Position numbers and translations under genes: made by a program. From NCBI GenBank assembly GCA_964019415.1, contig OZ025883.1, positions 3,471,586-3,535,585 on the forward strand: 64,000 nucleotides of DNA. Reading direction: 5' to 3'. Shown piece after piece: positions 11,450-23,200 of this stretch; position 1 is the first letter of the stretch, and each line of letters starts with the position of its first letter. The notes under the pieces were generated by a model. The model was not told the DNA's origin. It worked only from the letters and a program-made list of their open reading frames with translations, and did no database searches. The stretch comes from Ianthella basta (Eukaryota > Porifera > Demospongiae > Verongiida > Ianthellidae).

Positions 11450-11487
11450 CCCTGAAGAAGGCCAGTGCTACCTAGCTGAAACATTGG
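11450..11487 (+). ncRNA. Decayed hammerhead-like motif
   Basis: CUGAAGA, a stem II region AGGCC..AGCU and GAAAC are in hammerhead order, but the cleavage side reads AUUG instead of GUC. Likely the remnant of a Penelope flanking repeat of the type forming the palindrome at 42.14 kb. Confidence 0.35.
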
Positions 11488-11559
11488 GTATTATTCATTG
11501 TTGTTTGAAGCTGGTGCCAAAAGAAAGCATGCTTGACATGACCAAACCAGCTGAGACGT

Positions 11560-12070
11560 TCCCTCTTCAGTGAGCTTAACTCAGAGTGTATGACATATCA
11601 AAGGGTGAGCAGAGTCAGAGTATGAGACTTAGCTTGACCAGTGAGCACAGAATTGAGAGTGTGTGAGACCTAGTTGCAGGTGTGAGGACAAAAGCAGAGT
11701 TTGAGATTTGACTCATGAAATGAGTTCATAATCAGAGGGCGAGACTTAGCTAGAGGAGTGTATAGATAATCAGTGTATGAGACGTTGCAACGAGCATGAA
11801 ATCAGAGTGTGAGATTTCACTTGACAGTGAGCACACAATCAGAGTGTGAGACTTAGCTATAGGCGTGAGCATAAAAACAGAGTGTAACACCTAGCCAATG
11901 CAGTGAGCACAAAAATAAGAGTGTGATCTAGTTTGAGGGGCGAGGAAAACATAAAAGGAGTAAAGATAAAATCAGATTGAGAGTGAGACTTAGCTTGTGG
12001 AGGTAGCAAAAATAAGGGTGAGAGACAGCTTGAAGATGTGAACATAAAATCAGAGTGAGACAGAAAGGCA
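11560..12070. repeat. Degenerate minisatellite, CAGAGTGTGAGACTTAGCT units
   Basis: Around ten diverged copies of a roughly 45-55 bp unit containing AATCAGAGTGTGAGACTTAG followed by GAGTGAGCA. This is the third old tandem array within 3 kb. Confidence 0.7.
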
Positions 12071-13017
12071 TGAACAGATCATAGTGACAGGACATTGCTC
12101 TGTAGAGGCCTTAAGGCAATGTCAGCTATCTATGCATCAGCAGCATTGAGCATACCAGCGAACAAGGGGATAGACCATCAGGCAGCTGTTATGCTCATCT
12201 CCACTACTGCACTTTGCAATGAGCCATCTTCTGCCAGTACCACCAACACCGATTTGGCCAGCACATTGGTGCCTATCACGCTGGACATAGCATCTTTATC
12301 TGGCTGCACAATCTCTCTGACGGTGATCTTCCAACCAGGAACCAGCATTGCTCAAGCTATCTGCAAAGGAACTAGAACTACTTAGTGATGTTTGAGTCAG
12401 TATATGACACAGTCCATTAGATAGCAGCACTCACTTTGCAGTATACATTTTTCAATGGATGATTGCCCTAGCTGGCCTCGGAACTTGAAAACTCTTGCAA
12501 ACCGGTCTGTAGCACTGTAGTAACTTGATGTACCTTGCTGGTCATCAGCAGTGCTGCATCCCCACCATCTGAACTATTGAAATTTCACAGAATACCCACT
12601 ACAACGCAAGTACTTTGCATTTAGGGGGCACAGGTGTCCATAAGTTAGTTTAAATCGAAATACTTGTAGTGGGAAATATTACTTCAAGTAGCAATGGCCA
12701 GTCAAAATACATGGCAAAAAGCATAGGAACAATTAATAGTGACTTTATATACTATGTTGAAGAAGGCTCTCAGATGCTGAAGAAATTGGATCCTGTGTGT
12801 GATAATAACCTACAATAGTCTATGATAAACCAAAGGAAACGTACAATTCTTAGGGCAGCAGTACTGGAGTCTAGTAAAGCTATACTTAATGAAGGAAACT
12901 CATGCTGCAATTGTCAATTGTCCTAACTGTACTTTTGACACATCCTTCTAAGTCAATGACATAATTAGAATGGTTATGTACTGATCCAGTAAGTTTGTGC
13001 AGCCACCCTATAGTAAA
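12071..13017. other. No gene seen; partial dispersed repeat at about 12480-12610
   Basis: The segment with ACTCTTGCAAACC and CATCAGCAGTGCTGCATCCCC resembles the left flank of the hairpin repeat at 45.9-46.2 and 53.84-54.05 kb. A 96-codon open frame at 12095 has no recognisable feature. Confidence 0.4.
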
Positions 13018-13335
13018 CAAGTATTTCGAGTTAAAAAATGCGTGGGGCGCTGGGGCGCCCCTGAACTTGAACTACTTGCAAGCAACTTCCCTTTGTATGT
13101 TTAATAGTTCAGATAGTTGGGTACTGTTGGGGTTGCAAGAGTTTTAAGTCCCCAGACCAGCAAGTTATCCAGTGAAAGCACCTCTACCAAACTGTCAAAA
13201 TGCTTTGCCGATGCTTTTTGATCTACAAAACATTCTGAATGAAGATGTCCATGTTGCTTTGGGCCTGGAGGTGTGTGAGGAGTGTGGTGGCTAGAAAGGC
13301 TACCCTAAGTGGTAATGCCATGATTTGATTGTCTC
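13018..13335 (-). repeat. CAAGTATTTCGAGTT hairpin repeat, copy 1
   Basis: Begins with an imperfect palindrome (13018-13078: CAAGTATTTCGAGTT .. GGGGCGCTGGGGCGCCCC .. ACTACTTG). It continues with sequence that is the reverse complement of 45870-46150 (e.g. CAGAATGAAGATGTCC-like and GGTAGCC pieces). Unnamed family with at least five copies here. Confidence 0.6.
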
Positions 13336-14276
13336 TCATAGGCCAACTGGGCGTTCGACCTCCGTTGTACTAAGTCAAGGAGTGTGCAGGTAGCTAGGTA
13401 GCTAGTTAGGAAAAGATTGGGACAGAATCTGACTGGCTAAACTCAGAGGTTGCACAGTGGAGTTGAGGGTGGAGTCAGGCAAATGGGTTGGGTTGAAGTG
13501 AGAGGACAGAATTTGCATGTGTACAATGCGGCTCAGGGAAGTGGATGATGTGGAGCACTTTCTGCTGAGATGCGGCAACTGAGTGAAAGAGATGCTGAAG
13601 AAGCATATGGAAGAGATTGTAAAGGGTCTTCAGAATCAATAAGGTTTTGTTGGTGATTGTTGAAGCATGTAGGAATGACGTCACGTGACGGTTCGTCTTT
13701 TCAAAAGGTGCTTCTGCTCCTTTTCGGCCGCTCATCTCTGCCGGTATGCTCCCGCGGATCAGGGGCACAGAAGGAGAGGGAAGGCACAGATGGGAATGGA
13801 AACGACGCGGCTGCGTCCAGCACGCCGAGGGGGCCACACTGCAAGACGTTGCGCGGACTTGATACGGAGACAGCGGGGCAAAGATAGGCCAGACTAGAAT
13901 TGAATGCGGCGGAATGGCGCAAGGCTACTGGCGCCGGCGATGGACAAGCAGCGGCAGTCCAGGCTTGGGGAGCTTTGGCAGTAACAAACAAGGCGCTTGG
14001 CTGCTAAGACAGCTCCAGTCTGTAACATCACAATACACTTGTCTACTGGCCACGTAATATTCATGCTGCGAGGCAATTCTTATGCGCTTAGCGTATGCCT
14101 AGTATAATAATCAGACAGCACGGTAGTGCTGTCTATGCTTGGCAGTGGTTGTTTGTATGCTGTAATACAAACGAAAAGTCACGCTACTCCTGAACAAGAC
14201 CGAAAACCGGCGAACGAAGCTTACCATGACGAAGCAGGTACTAAACAGTGCACATATATAACCTTACTTCCCAGCG
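13336..14276. other. No gene seen
   Basis: GC-richer in 13700-14000, with several overlapping open frames on both strands; none shows a domain, and I treat them as chance. Confidence 0.4.
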
Positions 14277-14819
14277 AAGGTGCGCCTGTCATGCGAAAAG
14301 TAGTCCTGACCAAAAACGGTCCCCCGCACCACTTTTGGCAACCAAAAGTGGTCCACCCAGGGCCAATTTTGGCTGCCAAAAGTGGTCCTACCCTGCCAAA
14401 TGTGGTCTGAGGGCGCACGGACCACTTTTGGCTGCCAAAGTCTGTCCCAGGACCACTTTTGACTGCCAAAGCCTGTCCCAGGACCACTTTTGACTGCCAA
14501 AGCCTGTCCCAGGACCACTTTTGACTGCCAAAGCCTGTCCCAGGACCACTTTTGACTGCCAAAGCCTGTCCCAGGACCACTTTTGACTGCCAAAGCCTGT
14601 CCCAGGACCACTTTTGGCTGCCAATACCTGTCCCAGGACCACTTTTGGCTGCCAATACCTGTCCCAGGACCACTTTTGGCTGCCAATACCTGTCCCAGGA
14701 CCACTTTTGACTGCCAAAGCCTGTCCCAGGACCACTTTTGACTGCCAAAGCCAGTCTCAGGACCACTTTTGGCTGCCAATACCTGTCCCAGGACCACTTT
14801 TGGCTGCCAATACCTGTCT
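14277..14819 (-). repeat. 31-bp satellite in a GGACCACTTTTGGC palindromic element
   Basis: From 14419 to 14819 about 13 units of 31 bp follow each other: AGGACCACTTTTGACTGCC + AAAGCCTGTCCC, with a variant block of GGCTGCCAATACCTGTCCC. The left side (14277-14418) has single palindromes of GGACCACTTTTGGC and starts AAGGTGCGCCTGTCATGC. That side is the reverse complement of the block ending at 24168. Because 31 is not a multiple of 3 and the unit has no antisense stop, all three minus frames stay open for 115-181 codons; these are not genes. Confidence 0.85.
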
Positions 14820-16571
14820 ACCCTTTTATATAACCAGCAATTTGGTGTCTGTACAGGTAGCTATCATCACGACATGTGCAAGAGTACAAGAGTACATAAC
14901 ATAACTTACATATAATATGAAACCATGGGAAGTCAATACTACAAACATAATAAGAATGTTTTCCTATATACAGTCAACACAGTACCATGGTTGTTCTGTG
15001 TTATTGAGTGCTACAGGACTCGGAGATACACAGTTAGTATGGCACCATTCTCCACAACCACTGCACTCAATCATGGTAGCACCATCCATACTAGGCATTC
15101 GACAGATGCAGTGAATGGGGATGCACTGTGTCGCCTTCACTATAGCCTTCCTGCAAGTTTTCCTCACCGGAAACATAGTGAATCGGCCATCCTGCAGACA
15201 CTTGATGAGATGAGGTTGCATTGCATTCTCGTCGAACTGCAGCTTTGCGGGTGATACTCCTAAGCAAAGTGCTGTTGCATAAGCTATGGCATACACACCA
15301 CAGTCGCTGCCATTTGTCTGCATGGCAACTTTGCAGAACTTCACATCGATGGCTTTCTCCCCTGTCTTCAGTAGTGCAGCTATCTGCTGCTGGAGATGGT
15401 CTGGAGCTGTGCACAAAAGGCTGTTGTAAGCAAATACTTCAGGGTGTTTTGCTCCGTTTGTGCTTATGGTCATCCAATGATGCTTGCCATTGTGAAGAAT
15501 TTGAATGAATTCTTCGGACTCTACATTGTAGCTACAACTTTGCCCACGGAGAACTGACTGGAATCCAGGAACCCCAAACTGTTCATGCAAGGAGTTCTGT
15601 GCAGCATCGATGATTTCGTCAGTAAGCCAGCCAGTTGGGGATTTGATGACTGCTTTGTCAGCTGTTGAAAGCTTCACAATGCCACTGTCAATCCAAGGCT
15701 GCTTCTTCTTGGGCTGCGCTGCTTTGCTTGATATCTTCTTTGGCTTGTAGCTGTCAACGCAAATGAACTCTGGGTTGGACTCTTGTTTGGCCTTACTTTG
15801 CCTAACCTTGACCTGATGCCAAGAACTTTCATCAGCTCATCGTTCAGTTTGTTCACGAACTCCCCTCCATTGTCACTGGTCAACACTTGTGGCAACCCCA
15901 TACACATAAAGATCTAAGAATAAGCATGCAGTCAAGCAAAAACATTTCACTACGTTTCATGGTGTGCATAGATGTCATTGTACATAACTGTTATTGCATG
16001 CCATTGCAAGGTTGTGATATGAATATTATATTTACCTTGAACAGAGCATGTGCAACTCCACTAGCATGTTTGGTTGGCAAAGGAACAGCTTCGACCCACT
16101 TTGAACAATAGTCACTCAACGTCAAGATGTAGCGATTGCCACTGTCTGATGTTGTGAGTGGCCCTACAAAGTCGATGCCCACATGATACCAAGGCATCTT
16201 GACTGGCACTGGATGAAGCCCTGGAGTGGCAGTAGTTATTCGGCGAATTGTCCGCTGACAAGCATCACATGTTGTGATATGTGCATGGGTACATAGAATG
16301 CATGTGACATGATTTAGCTAACAGCAGTAATATAGTTCAATCATCTGGCTGTGAGTGATACTACACATACCATTGCCTTGACATCTTTCACTGTTCCAGG
16401 CCACATGAAACACTCTGTAATTCGGTTGATGGTCTTCTTGATGCCCATGTGGCCAGCAGTTAGATCAACATGGCAGGCTTTCACAAATTTCACCTGCTCC
16501 TCTCTCGTCTGAATGTATCGTAATTCAATGACCTAAGGGAAGAGAGAGTACGTAATATTACAATAGAATAA

Positions 16572-16758
16572 CAAGTATTTCGAGTTAAAAAAACTCGTGG
16601 GGCTGCCGCCCCAACTCGAAATACTTGCTCCCTTCGGTCGCTGCTCTGTCACTCATGATTGGTAACACATGACATTGTGTCATACACCTCAGTGACAGCA
16701 CACATACACCACTAGTCACCAAACATAGCTACATGACCACACACACACATACACATGT

Positions 16759-16816
<58 letters not shown>

Positions 16817-16871
16817 ATGTGCAAACACACAGACACACACACATACACACACACACCGGCCACACACACAT

Positions 16872-16939
<68 letters not shown>

Positions 16940-17000
16940 ACACACGTACACACACACACACCGGCCACACACATCACACACCACACACACACCACACATG
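16572..17000 (+). repeat. CAAGTATTTCGAGTT hairpin repeat with large (CA)n array
   Basis: Near-perfect palindrome at 16572-16627 (CAAGTATTTCGAGTT ... GGGGCTGCCGCCCC ... AACTCGAAATACTTG). A spacer with GGTCGCTGCTCTGTCACTCA follows, then about 260 bp of imperfect CA repeats (16737-16999). The reverse complement of the same assembly is at 48024-48285. It lies inside the first intron of the Ginger gene. Confidence 0.75.
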
Positions 17001-17639
17001 CACATAGAAATCTCCAGCAAAGACAGACACATGACTGCTTACAGCACATGCATTTACCGTGAATATTCACAGAAATATAATGTACCAAGGAACCCACAGT
17101 CGCCAGAGTAGCTAGTGGTCTGTGGTGGCAAAAGCTACGTACGTTTGCTACAGCGCAGTACGCGTGGGCCAGGTTCTGAAGAGCATTTAGAAGGGCAACC
17201 GTGTGAGCTAAGCTTTTCAACGCTAGAAATGGTTAAAGAATGTTAGCGTCAACATATCACGGCGCTCACCAGTTTCTACGTTACTCCTGTCATGTGTTCC
17301 AGGCGGCGGAGTGAAGTCCTCCGAGGCGGGCGCGGCCATTATCGAAGAAGGCGCGGGCGAAGTCGATGACCTGTTGGGCGCTGTCTCTTTGTCCGTCGAC
17401 CAGAAGTGCTGTAGGAGTCTGTTCCAGGATCAGAGGCGGAAGAGAACGTCCAAAGTTCGCTAAGACGTCGTTTCGAAGCCGGTTTTCAAAGTCCCTTGGC
17501 CTCGCACACGGTCTACTTCCGGCCGAATAAAATGGCCGACAATATAAATTCCCTATACCCAATACTTCGCCCAATACATTCAATATAAATGTAAGCATTG
17601 ATGCACAACCGTAGGTTGGCGTATTATATATATATATAT

Positions 17640-17710
17640 ATCCATAACATGAAGCCATATGAAAACGTCAATTTGAAAACAATATAGGGGCTGCCTGCGG
17701 CAGCCCCTAA
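17640..17710 (+). repeat. Dispersed repeat end with GGGGCTGCCTGCGGCAGCCCC hairpin
   Basis: ATAACATGAAGCCATATGAAA followed by AATATAGGGG and a perfect 9-bp-stem hairpin. Related to 8166-8240 and, inverted, to 46262-46320. Preceded by a short (TA)n. Confidence 0.5.
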
Positions 17711-18423
17711 AAATACATATAATATTATAAAAGAATACGTACATGCATTATACGTATATCGCGTAACATATCCATTAGCTATAGTAAGGGAAGTTGTACT
17801 GCACAGAACACGGTGTATGCGGCATACAATGCATAATAAGAACAGATAATACAGCTATAATACAGCTATAGATTAGCTATAGTAAGCAATTGCGCTAGAA
17901 TACTGCTAAATATTAATAAATTTCCATACCTTCCTGCCATCCCTTGCTTTCGTCTTTTTCTTCTGGAAGAATAGCTCGCCATCGTGGATCACGAACTTAG
18001 TGGCTTTCCTTCTGATCGCTCGTTTGCGGGATTCCACGCAGAGAGGCGGGTAGCGACGTTCCGTGAGGAAGGTGTACACGTCCTGCACCAGGTCTCCAGC
18101 TTCCTCTACCTCGAGGTCATCGATACCGTTGCACGACTCATCCATCTGCTCTCTCTCTCTCTTCTAGAATACTTTCGCACTTTTCGTTCGCAGCTGAGAG
18201 CGAGGGAGTCACCTCGGACTAGTTATCGCCGGGGGGGACCAATTATCGCCAACCATAACTGGTCCGCCTGTTGGCTTCCGGTCGCCGTTTCTCGCTGTGT
18301 TAGCGCGGAACCTAGGCGCTAGCCCACACCTTGAGCTTCAGGGTTACAGAAATGAGGTATAATGCCTGCACCAATGCCCTATGGTTGAGACTAAGTATGT
18401 TGCTTCAGCTTAGCTGTCCACTA

Positions 18424-18688
18424 TAAAAAGTACAGAAACTAGAAATAATAAAAATTTTCTACAAAAATTGTAAGGATGTAGGGATGGCATAAAAAGGACG
18501 GAAACAAGTAAAGGCTGTTACAAAGTGGAGCATTAACCATCGTCCCTACATTCAAGGGTGTAGGACTATACGGTGCGACATTCTTGCATGTAGGGAACAT
18601 GGTTAATGCTCCACTGTGTAACAGCCTTTACTTGTTTCTGTTCCTACATCTTTACAATTTTTGTAGAAAATTTTTATTATTTCTATAA
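18424..18688. mobile_element. Foldback MITE, copy 1
   Basis: Arms of about 125 bp: AGAAATAATAAAAATTTTC, then GGATGTAGGGATGGCA, ACAAGTAAAGGCTGTTACA and GTGGAGCATTAACCAT, followed by the same in reverse around a short centre (18540-18600). A second copy is at 56955-57235. No coding capacity. Confidence 0.85.
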
Positions 18689-19102
18689 CTTGTGTATGCG
18701 CGTGATGTCATAATAAAATGGCGGATCAACAAACAGCGTGTAGCTCTGTAGTTTGCTTCATTTCAGAAGCGATTGCTCCTGCTATTTACACTAAGAAGGG
18801 TTTAATATCTACCTTGTAAAAATTTCGCGAACATTTTTGACACCCGTTTTGGCAGCGATTCGCGGAAGTTTTAGGTCGCGAAAATTTTGCGATATACGGT
18901 ATCTTTTATCTCTCACATGGCATGTGGCATGCGAGATGTAACCAAGTTATTAGTACAATACCTTTAGGATTTACGACCGACCTTCACATTTGTTTCTTTT
19001 ATGCTGATGTATGCTCTCATGTGTCGGTGCTACATTGGGCCAACCTGGTCCTAGGACTGCATTGACTGCCAATATCATTTTATTTAGTATTAGTATTCTG
19101 AA
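18689..19102. other. Putative LINE 5' flank; nothing else seen
   Basis: No frame or RNA gene. The 5' end of the retrotransposon that starts coding at 19103 is not marked by any repeat I can see. Confidence 0.35.
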
Positions 19103-20263
19103 ATGAGAAGTACATACTTTGGGATTGAGATTGAGATTAAGATGGCGGTCTCGAACGTGAGAGCACGTAGATTGACAAAAGATTTGATGGGCGACTGTGA
19201 GCGAAGAGAGAAAAGATCAGTAGGGAGGGTGATTCAGAAGAGAAGAGGACAAGAGAGAAAGGAGATTATTCACAATATCGATGGTAGGACCGCAGAAGGG
19301 GTCGAGAAAAAGAGCGGAGACGGGATTGGGACAAAGATCGCGAGCAAGATTGGTGGACAGTTGGAGGAAGTAGTCGATGGTGTGGTTGGAGAAGGGGTTG
19401 ATTATGTGAGTGACGAAGGGACCGATGGAAGGAGTGGTGATGGCAAAGTGAGTCTTGTGAAGGAAGGTGAGCCAGGACTAGGGGAGACCAGGGACGAAGC
19501 AATTAGATGTCTCTGTACTCGTGAAGTAGAGTCAGGGGAAATGGTGTGCTGCGAGATTTGTGAAGGATGGTCTCACATCAGATGCCTGGGAATGAAAGAG
19601 GATGCCGGAGTGATGGAGGGGAAATCCTTTGTTTGCTATTTTTGCTTGTCTGCTTGTCTGGTGCAATTGCGCAAAAAAGTAGGGGGGTTGAGGGAAGAAA
19701 TGAGCATGATGAAGAGTGAAATGGATGAAATGAGAGTGGAGAATGAGAGATTGAGAGGCCTGGGCTTAGGAGGGTCCCAGAGAGAGGAGGTGTTGGAGTG
19801 TATGACACAGAGTGAAGGGGTGACAGGTGATAAGGTGGAAAAGATGGTAGTGTCAGATGAGCGAGAGAAACAGGCAACATGCCTACAGAGATCTGGTCAG
19901 GAAAGTAGTGAGAGGCAAAATGACTGTGGGGGGAACAGTCCAAAGAGTGTAGGAAGGGAGAAGTCAGCCAAATATGTTTCAGGGGTGCGAAAAGTGTGGG
20001 GAACCCGGAAGAGAGAGTCCTGCAATGAAATTGCGAAGGAGATGGTCAGGGTAGTGGGGAAGATGTCTTCTAGGTTCTTCATTAGTAAGCACGTGGGTCA
20101 GTGGAAGGAAAAGAAGGTGTGGTGGTTTGTTGTGAAAGCCCAAGAGAGAGATCTATTGACATTGGATGAGCAGTGGAAGCATAAGTATTGGCGGTGGCAG
20201 AAAGTTGGAAGAGGGGAGCGTGATTTTTTAGCGATGGAACCTGTGTTGGAGGGGCACAGGTGA
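19103..20263 (+). CDS. LINE ORF1 protein with PHD-like finger and coiled coil
   Basis: 386 aa. Residues about 135-179 form a Cys/His cluster CLC..CCEIC..WSHIRC..CYFC, a PHD-type zinc finger. The finger is followed by a heptad-like acidic/basic stretch (residues 186-220, e.g. LRKKVGGLREEM) that looks like a coiled coil. The N-terminus is basic, and the C-terminus carries an aromatic-rich segment (KVWWFVVKAQERDLL). ORF1 proteins of LINEs bind the element RNA; PHD fingers occur in ORF1 of several clades, and a chromatin-targeting role is only inference. The start at 19103 is the first ATG of the frame; a second (MAVSNVRAR) follows at 19142. Confidence 0.8.
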   Translation: MRSTYFGIEIEIKMAVSNVRARRLTKDLMGDCERREKRSVGRVIQKRRGQERKEIIHNIDGRTAEGVEKKSGDGIGTKIASKIGGQLEEVVDGVVGEGVDYVSDEGTDGRSGDGKVSLVKEGEPGLGETRDEAIRCLCTREVESGEMVCCEICEGWSHIRCLGMKEDAGVMEGKSFVCYFCLSACLVQLRKKVGGLREEMSMMKSEMDEMRVENERLRGLGLGGSQREEVLECMTQSEGVTGDKVEKMVVSDEREKQATCLQRSGQESSERQNDCGGNSPKSVGREKSAKYVSGVRKVWGTRKRESCNEIAKEMVRVVGKMSSRFFISKHVGQWKEKKVWWFVVKAQERDLLTLDEQWKHKYWRWQKVGRGERDFLAMEPVLEGHR

Positions 20264-23200
20264 AAGCTACTGGTGAGGTGGCAGGGGGAGGGGAAGAAGA
20301 GGGATTGTTTGCAGATGTTGGGACCAGAGGTGAGGGGAGGTTGAGTATGATGTGTTGGAATGTTTGTGGGTGGGGAAGAGGTGGTGGTGAAATGGAGAAA
20401 ATGAGGGAAGGGCATGATATGAGGGCAAAGGTGATAGATTTCTACAAGCCAGATGTGGTGGCATTGGTGGAAACTTGGTTGAGGGGAGAGGAGGAGATTG
20501 CTGTGGAAGGATATAGGTGGTTTGGGCGGAATAGAAGAAACCTCCATAGGAAGGCAGTGAGGGGTTCAGGTGGGGTTGGTCTGTTGGTTCGTGAAGAGGT
20601 GCTGGAGAAGTGGGCAGTGGAAGTCATAGACGCAGACATTGAGGATATTCTATGGGTGAAGTTAAGTCAAGGGAATGAAGACACTCTGATATTGGCAGCA
20701 TGCTACATCCCACCTGAGTCCTCAAGCCGGGGACAGGGGGCAGAGGAAACCCTCCAGCTGCTATCTGAACAGGTGGCAAAGTTTTGCTCACAGGGGCCTC
20801 TGATAATCTGTGGAGATTTCAACGCTAGATGTGGGGAACTTAATACAGACAGGGATGGCATCCCTCCTAGAAAAGTGATTGATGGGGTGAAGAACAGTCA
20901 AGGCGAAGCATTGGTGGACTTCCTCCGAAGTACAAGTATGACAGAGGTGAATGGGAGGAAGGGAAGGGATGCATTCACTTGTGTCTCTGGCAAGGGATGT
21001 TCAGTGGTCGACTACTGCCTGGTCAGCAAGGAGAATTTCCATATCATTGAAAATTTCAAGGTGACAACCATGTCAGAGAGTGTGGAGGAGATGAATTGCA
21101 GAGGGGTGGTCACTAGAACACCTGACCACTCCCTTATGAGCTGGGAGGTTGCAACTGACTGGGTTAGTGGGATGGAAGAAGGCAAGGAGGAAGGTGAACT
21201 TAAAGATGGCATGGTAAAGCGGTACGCGGTCCCAGAGGGATACTTGGAAGGTGAGGTGGAGAGGGTGAGGTTGTTGACGGATAAAGTGGAAACAGCAGGG
21301 AATGACCAGGAAGTGATTGATGAAATATACGGAGAATTGACAGAGATGATGAGACAGGGATTGGTAGAGATGAAGGTGAAGAGAGGTAAAGGTGGGCAAC
21401 CATGGTTCACCAAAGAGATTGCCAAACTGAGGAAGGCTTTCCACAGGGCAGAGAGAGAGTGGTTGGAGTGTAATGGTAGTGATGCAAAGAGGGGGAAAAG
21501 GAGAGACTATGTTGAGAAGAGAAGGGAATATAAGAAAGCAGTGAGTAGAGCGAAGAGAAGTTTTGATGAAAGCAGACGAAATGAACTGGATAGAGTGATA
21601 AGAAATCCTAAGAAGTGGTGGAGAATGGCAAGAAAGCTGGGCTTGACAAACGGTAAAAAAAAGAGGAGTGACATTGGTAAGGTATATGATGAGCTGGGTG
21701 TGGTGAGACAGGGTAAGGAAGCCGTAGGGGTATGGAAGAGATACTTTCAAAATGTGTTGAATGAGGGGGGAAGATCAGAGGTTCAGGGAGATGAAGGGGG
21801 AGAAGAGGTAAATGGGGGGAATGAATTGTTAAATGAAGATGTGACAAGAGAAGAAGTGAAGCAGGCTTTGGACACTTTGAAGCGGAAAGCAGCCCCTGGG
21901 AGTGATAGGCTAACGGCTGAAATGGTATGCAGTGATGTCCTAGTGGATTTTTGGTGTAGCCTCTTCAGTTGGTGCTGGAAGAATGGGATGGTTCCCTCGG
22001 AATGGCGAAGAAGCACCGTGGTCCCCATACCAAAGAGGAGTAGAAGTGGGGTATGCAAGACAGAGGATTTCCGGGGCATTTCATTACTGCCAGTTGCTTA
22101 TAAGGCGATGTGCAGTATTGCTCAGAATAGGTTGGTGCATGTAGTTGAAGAAAGGAAGCTGGTGGCAGAGGAGCAGGGAGGGTTTAGAAAAGGAAGAGGG
22201 TGCAGAGATCAGTTAATGACTTTGGTATTATTGGGGCAGGTGAAAGCAGTGACAAAGACAGGGATGTTTGCCAGTTTTATTGACTTTAAGAAGGCATATG
22301 ACAGGGTGGACAGAGGGAAGTTGTGGAGGTGTTTAGAGGGAATGGGGTTAGGAGGTCGCCTCTCAGCTTTCCTAAAGGCAGTTTATGAGGATGTGAGTTG
22401 TGAAGTGAAGGTGGGAGAGGGACGAAGTGAACCTTTCAAAGTAACATGTGGGTTGAGACAGGGATGCATCCTTTCGCCACTGTTATTCTCCTTGTATATC
22501 AATTCACTGATAACTAAGCTGAAAGAGGCAGGAGTGGGGGTAAAGTGCAGGGGTCAGCTAATCTCAGTGTTGTTGTATGCAGATGACGCAGTGATTCTTG
22601 CAGAGGATGAAAAATCTATGAAGCATGGGTTGAACACATTAGTAGAATGGTGTAATGAATGGTCAGTTGAAGTGAATGTGGAAAAATGCGGGGTAATGCA
22701 TGTGAGAAGGACAGGTATGAAAAGGACGGAGGAGAAGTTTGATGTTGGAGGTGAAGAGATTGCAGTGGTGCAGGAGTACAAGTATCTTGGGTGTGTGATT
22801 GATGAGCACCTGCAAGGTACGAGAATGGTGGAGGAGAGAGGAAAGGCGGGAGCAAGAGCACTAAGTGACTGGCTCAGAAGGTGCAGGGCCACTGTGGGGG
22901 AAGTGAGAGGAGCTACCTTTGTGAGGCTGATGGAATCTCTCGTTGAGTCTGTGCTATTGTATGGGGCAGAGGTATGGGGTTGTGGAGCACAACTCGGGCC
23001 AGTTGAAAATGTGCAGATGCGGGCGGCAAGAATCTTTTTAGGGGTGGGGAGACTACACCCTTTGGTCTCCCTGCAATTTGAGATGAACATGCTACCAATG
23101 AAATGGGTGGCAATGAAGAGAAGTATTGAGTTCTGGGTACAGGTAATGAGGATGACTGATGGCAGGTTATTGAAAGTTGTGATGCTTGAAGCCTTGGAAG

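Larger units (their letters stand above)
14964..18145 (-). pseudogene. Ginger1-type DNA transposon transposase: integrase + Ulp1 protease + PHD finger, with introns, defective
   Basis: Minus-strand exons: 18145-17930 (72 aa, with the N-terminal RYPP..RKRAIRRKATKFVIHDGELFFQ region), 16532-16371 (HVDLTAGHMG, first half of an H2C2 finger), about 16278-16036 (TTCDACQRT, HVGIDFVGPL with the first catalytic Asp, then YILTLSDYCSKWVEAVPLP) and 15913 onward (LPQVLTSDNGGEF with the second Asp). The GT/AG junctions at 17930/16532 and 16036/15913 keep the frame; the acceptor of the third exon is unclear. After MKVLGI (about 15830) the frame breaks, and the catalytic Glu and the GPY/F module are absent. 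A second frame (from about 15818 to 14964) has a Ulp1-like protease with HHWMTIS, YNSL and MQTNGSDCGVYAIAYA, then a PHD finger (CICRMP..CSGC..WCHTNC..WYCVDC). Gypsy-like integrase plus C-terminal Ulp1 is the described Ginger1 layout. Terminal inverted repeats were not identified. Confidence 0.75.

Noticed and set aside
13475..13991. Overlapping 70-120 codon frames in a GC-rich patch
   Set aside because: Open in several frames on both strands at once, which is expected from composition; no motif.
14221..14797. Long minus-strand open frames with a 31-residue repeat (e.g. GPGTGFGSQKWSW)
   Set aside because: They are open only because the 31-bp satellite unit has no antisense stop, and all three frames are open at once. 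No start context, no flanking gene structure.
14419..14819. CRISPR-like array
   Set aside because: Units are contiguous 31-bp repeats without unique spacers, in a eukaryotic genome, with no cas genes.
16716..17220. Cys/Val or Thr/His repeat proteins over the CA array
   Set aside because: Pure microsatellite translation in both strands; the same happens at 48.0 and 53.7 kb.
17290..17658. 122-codon minus-strand frame in the Ginger intron
   Set aside because: No recognisable domain, ends in a (TA)n tract, and splice phase between the Ginger exons does not need it.
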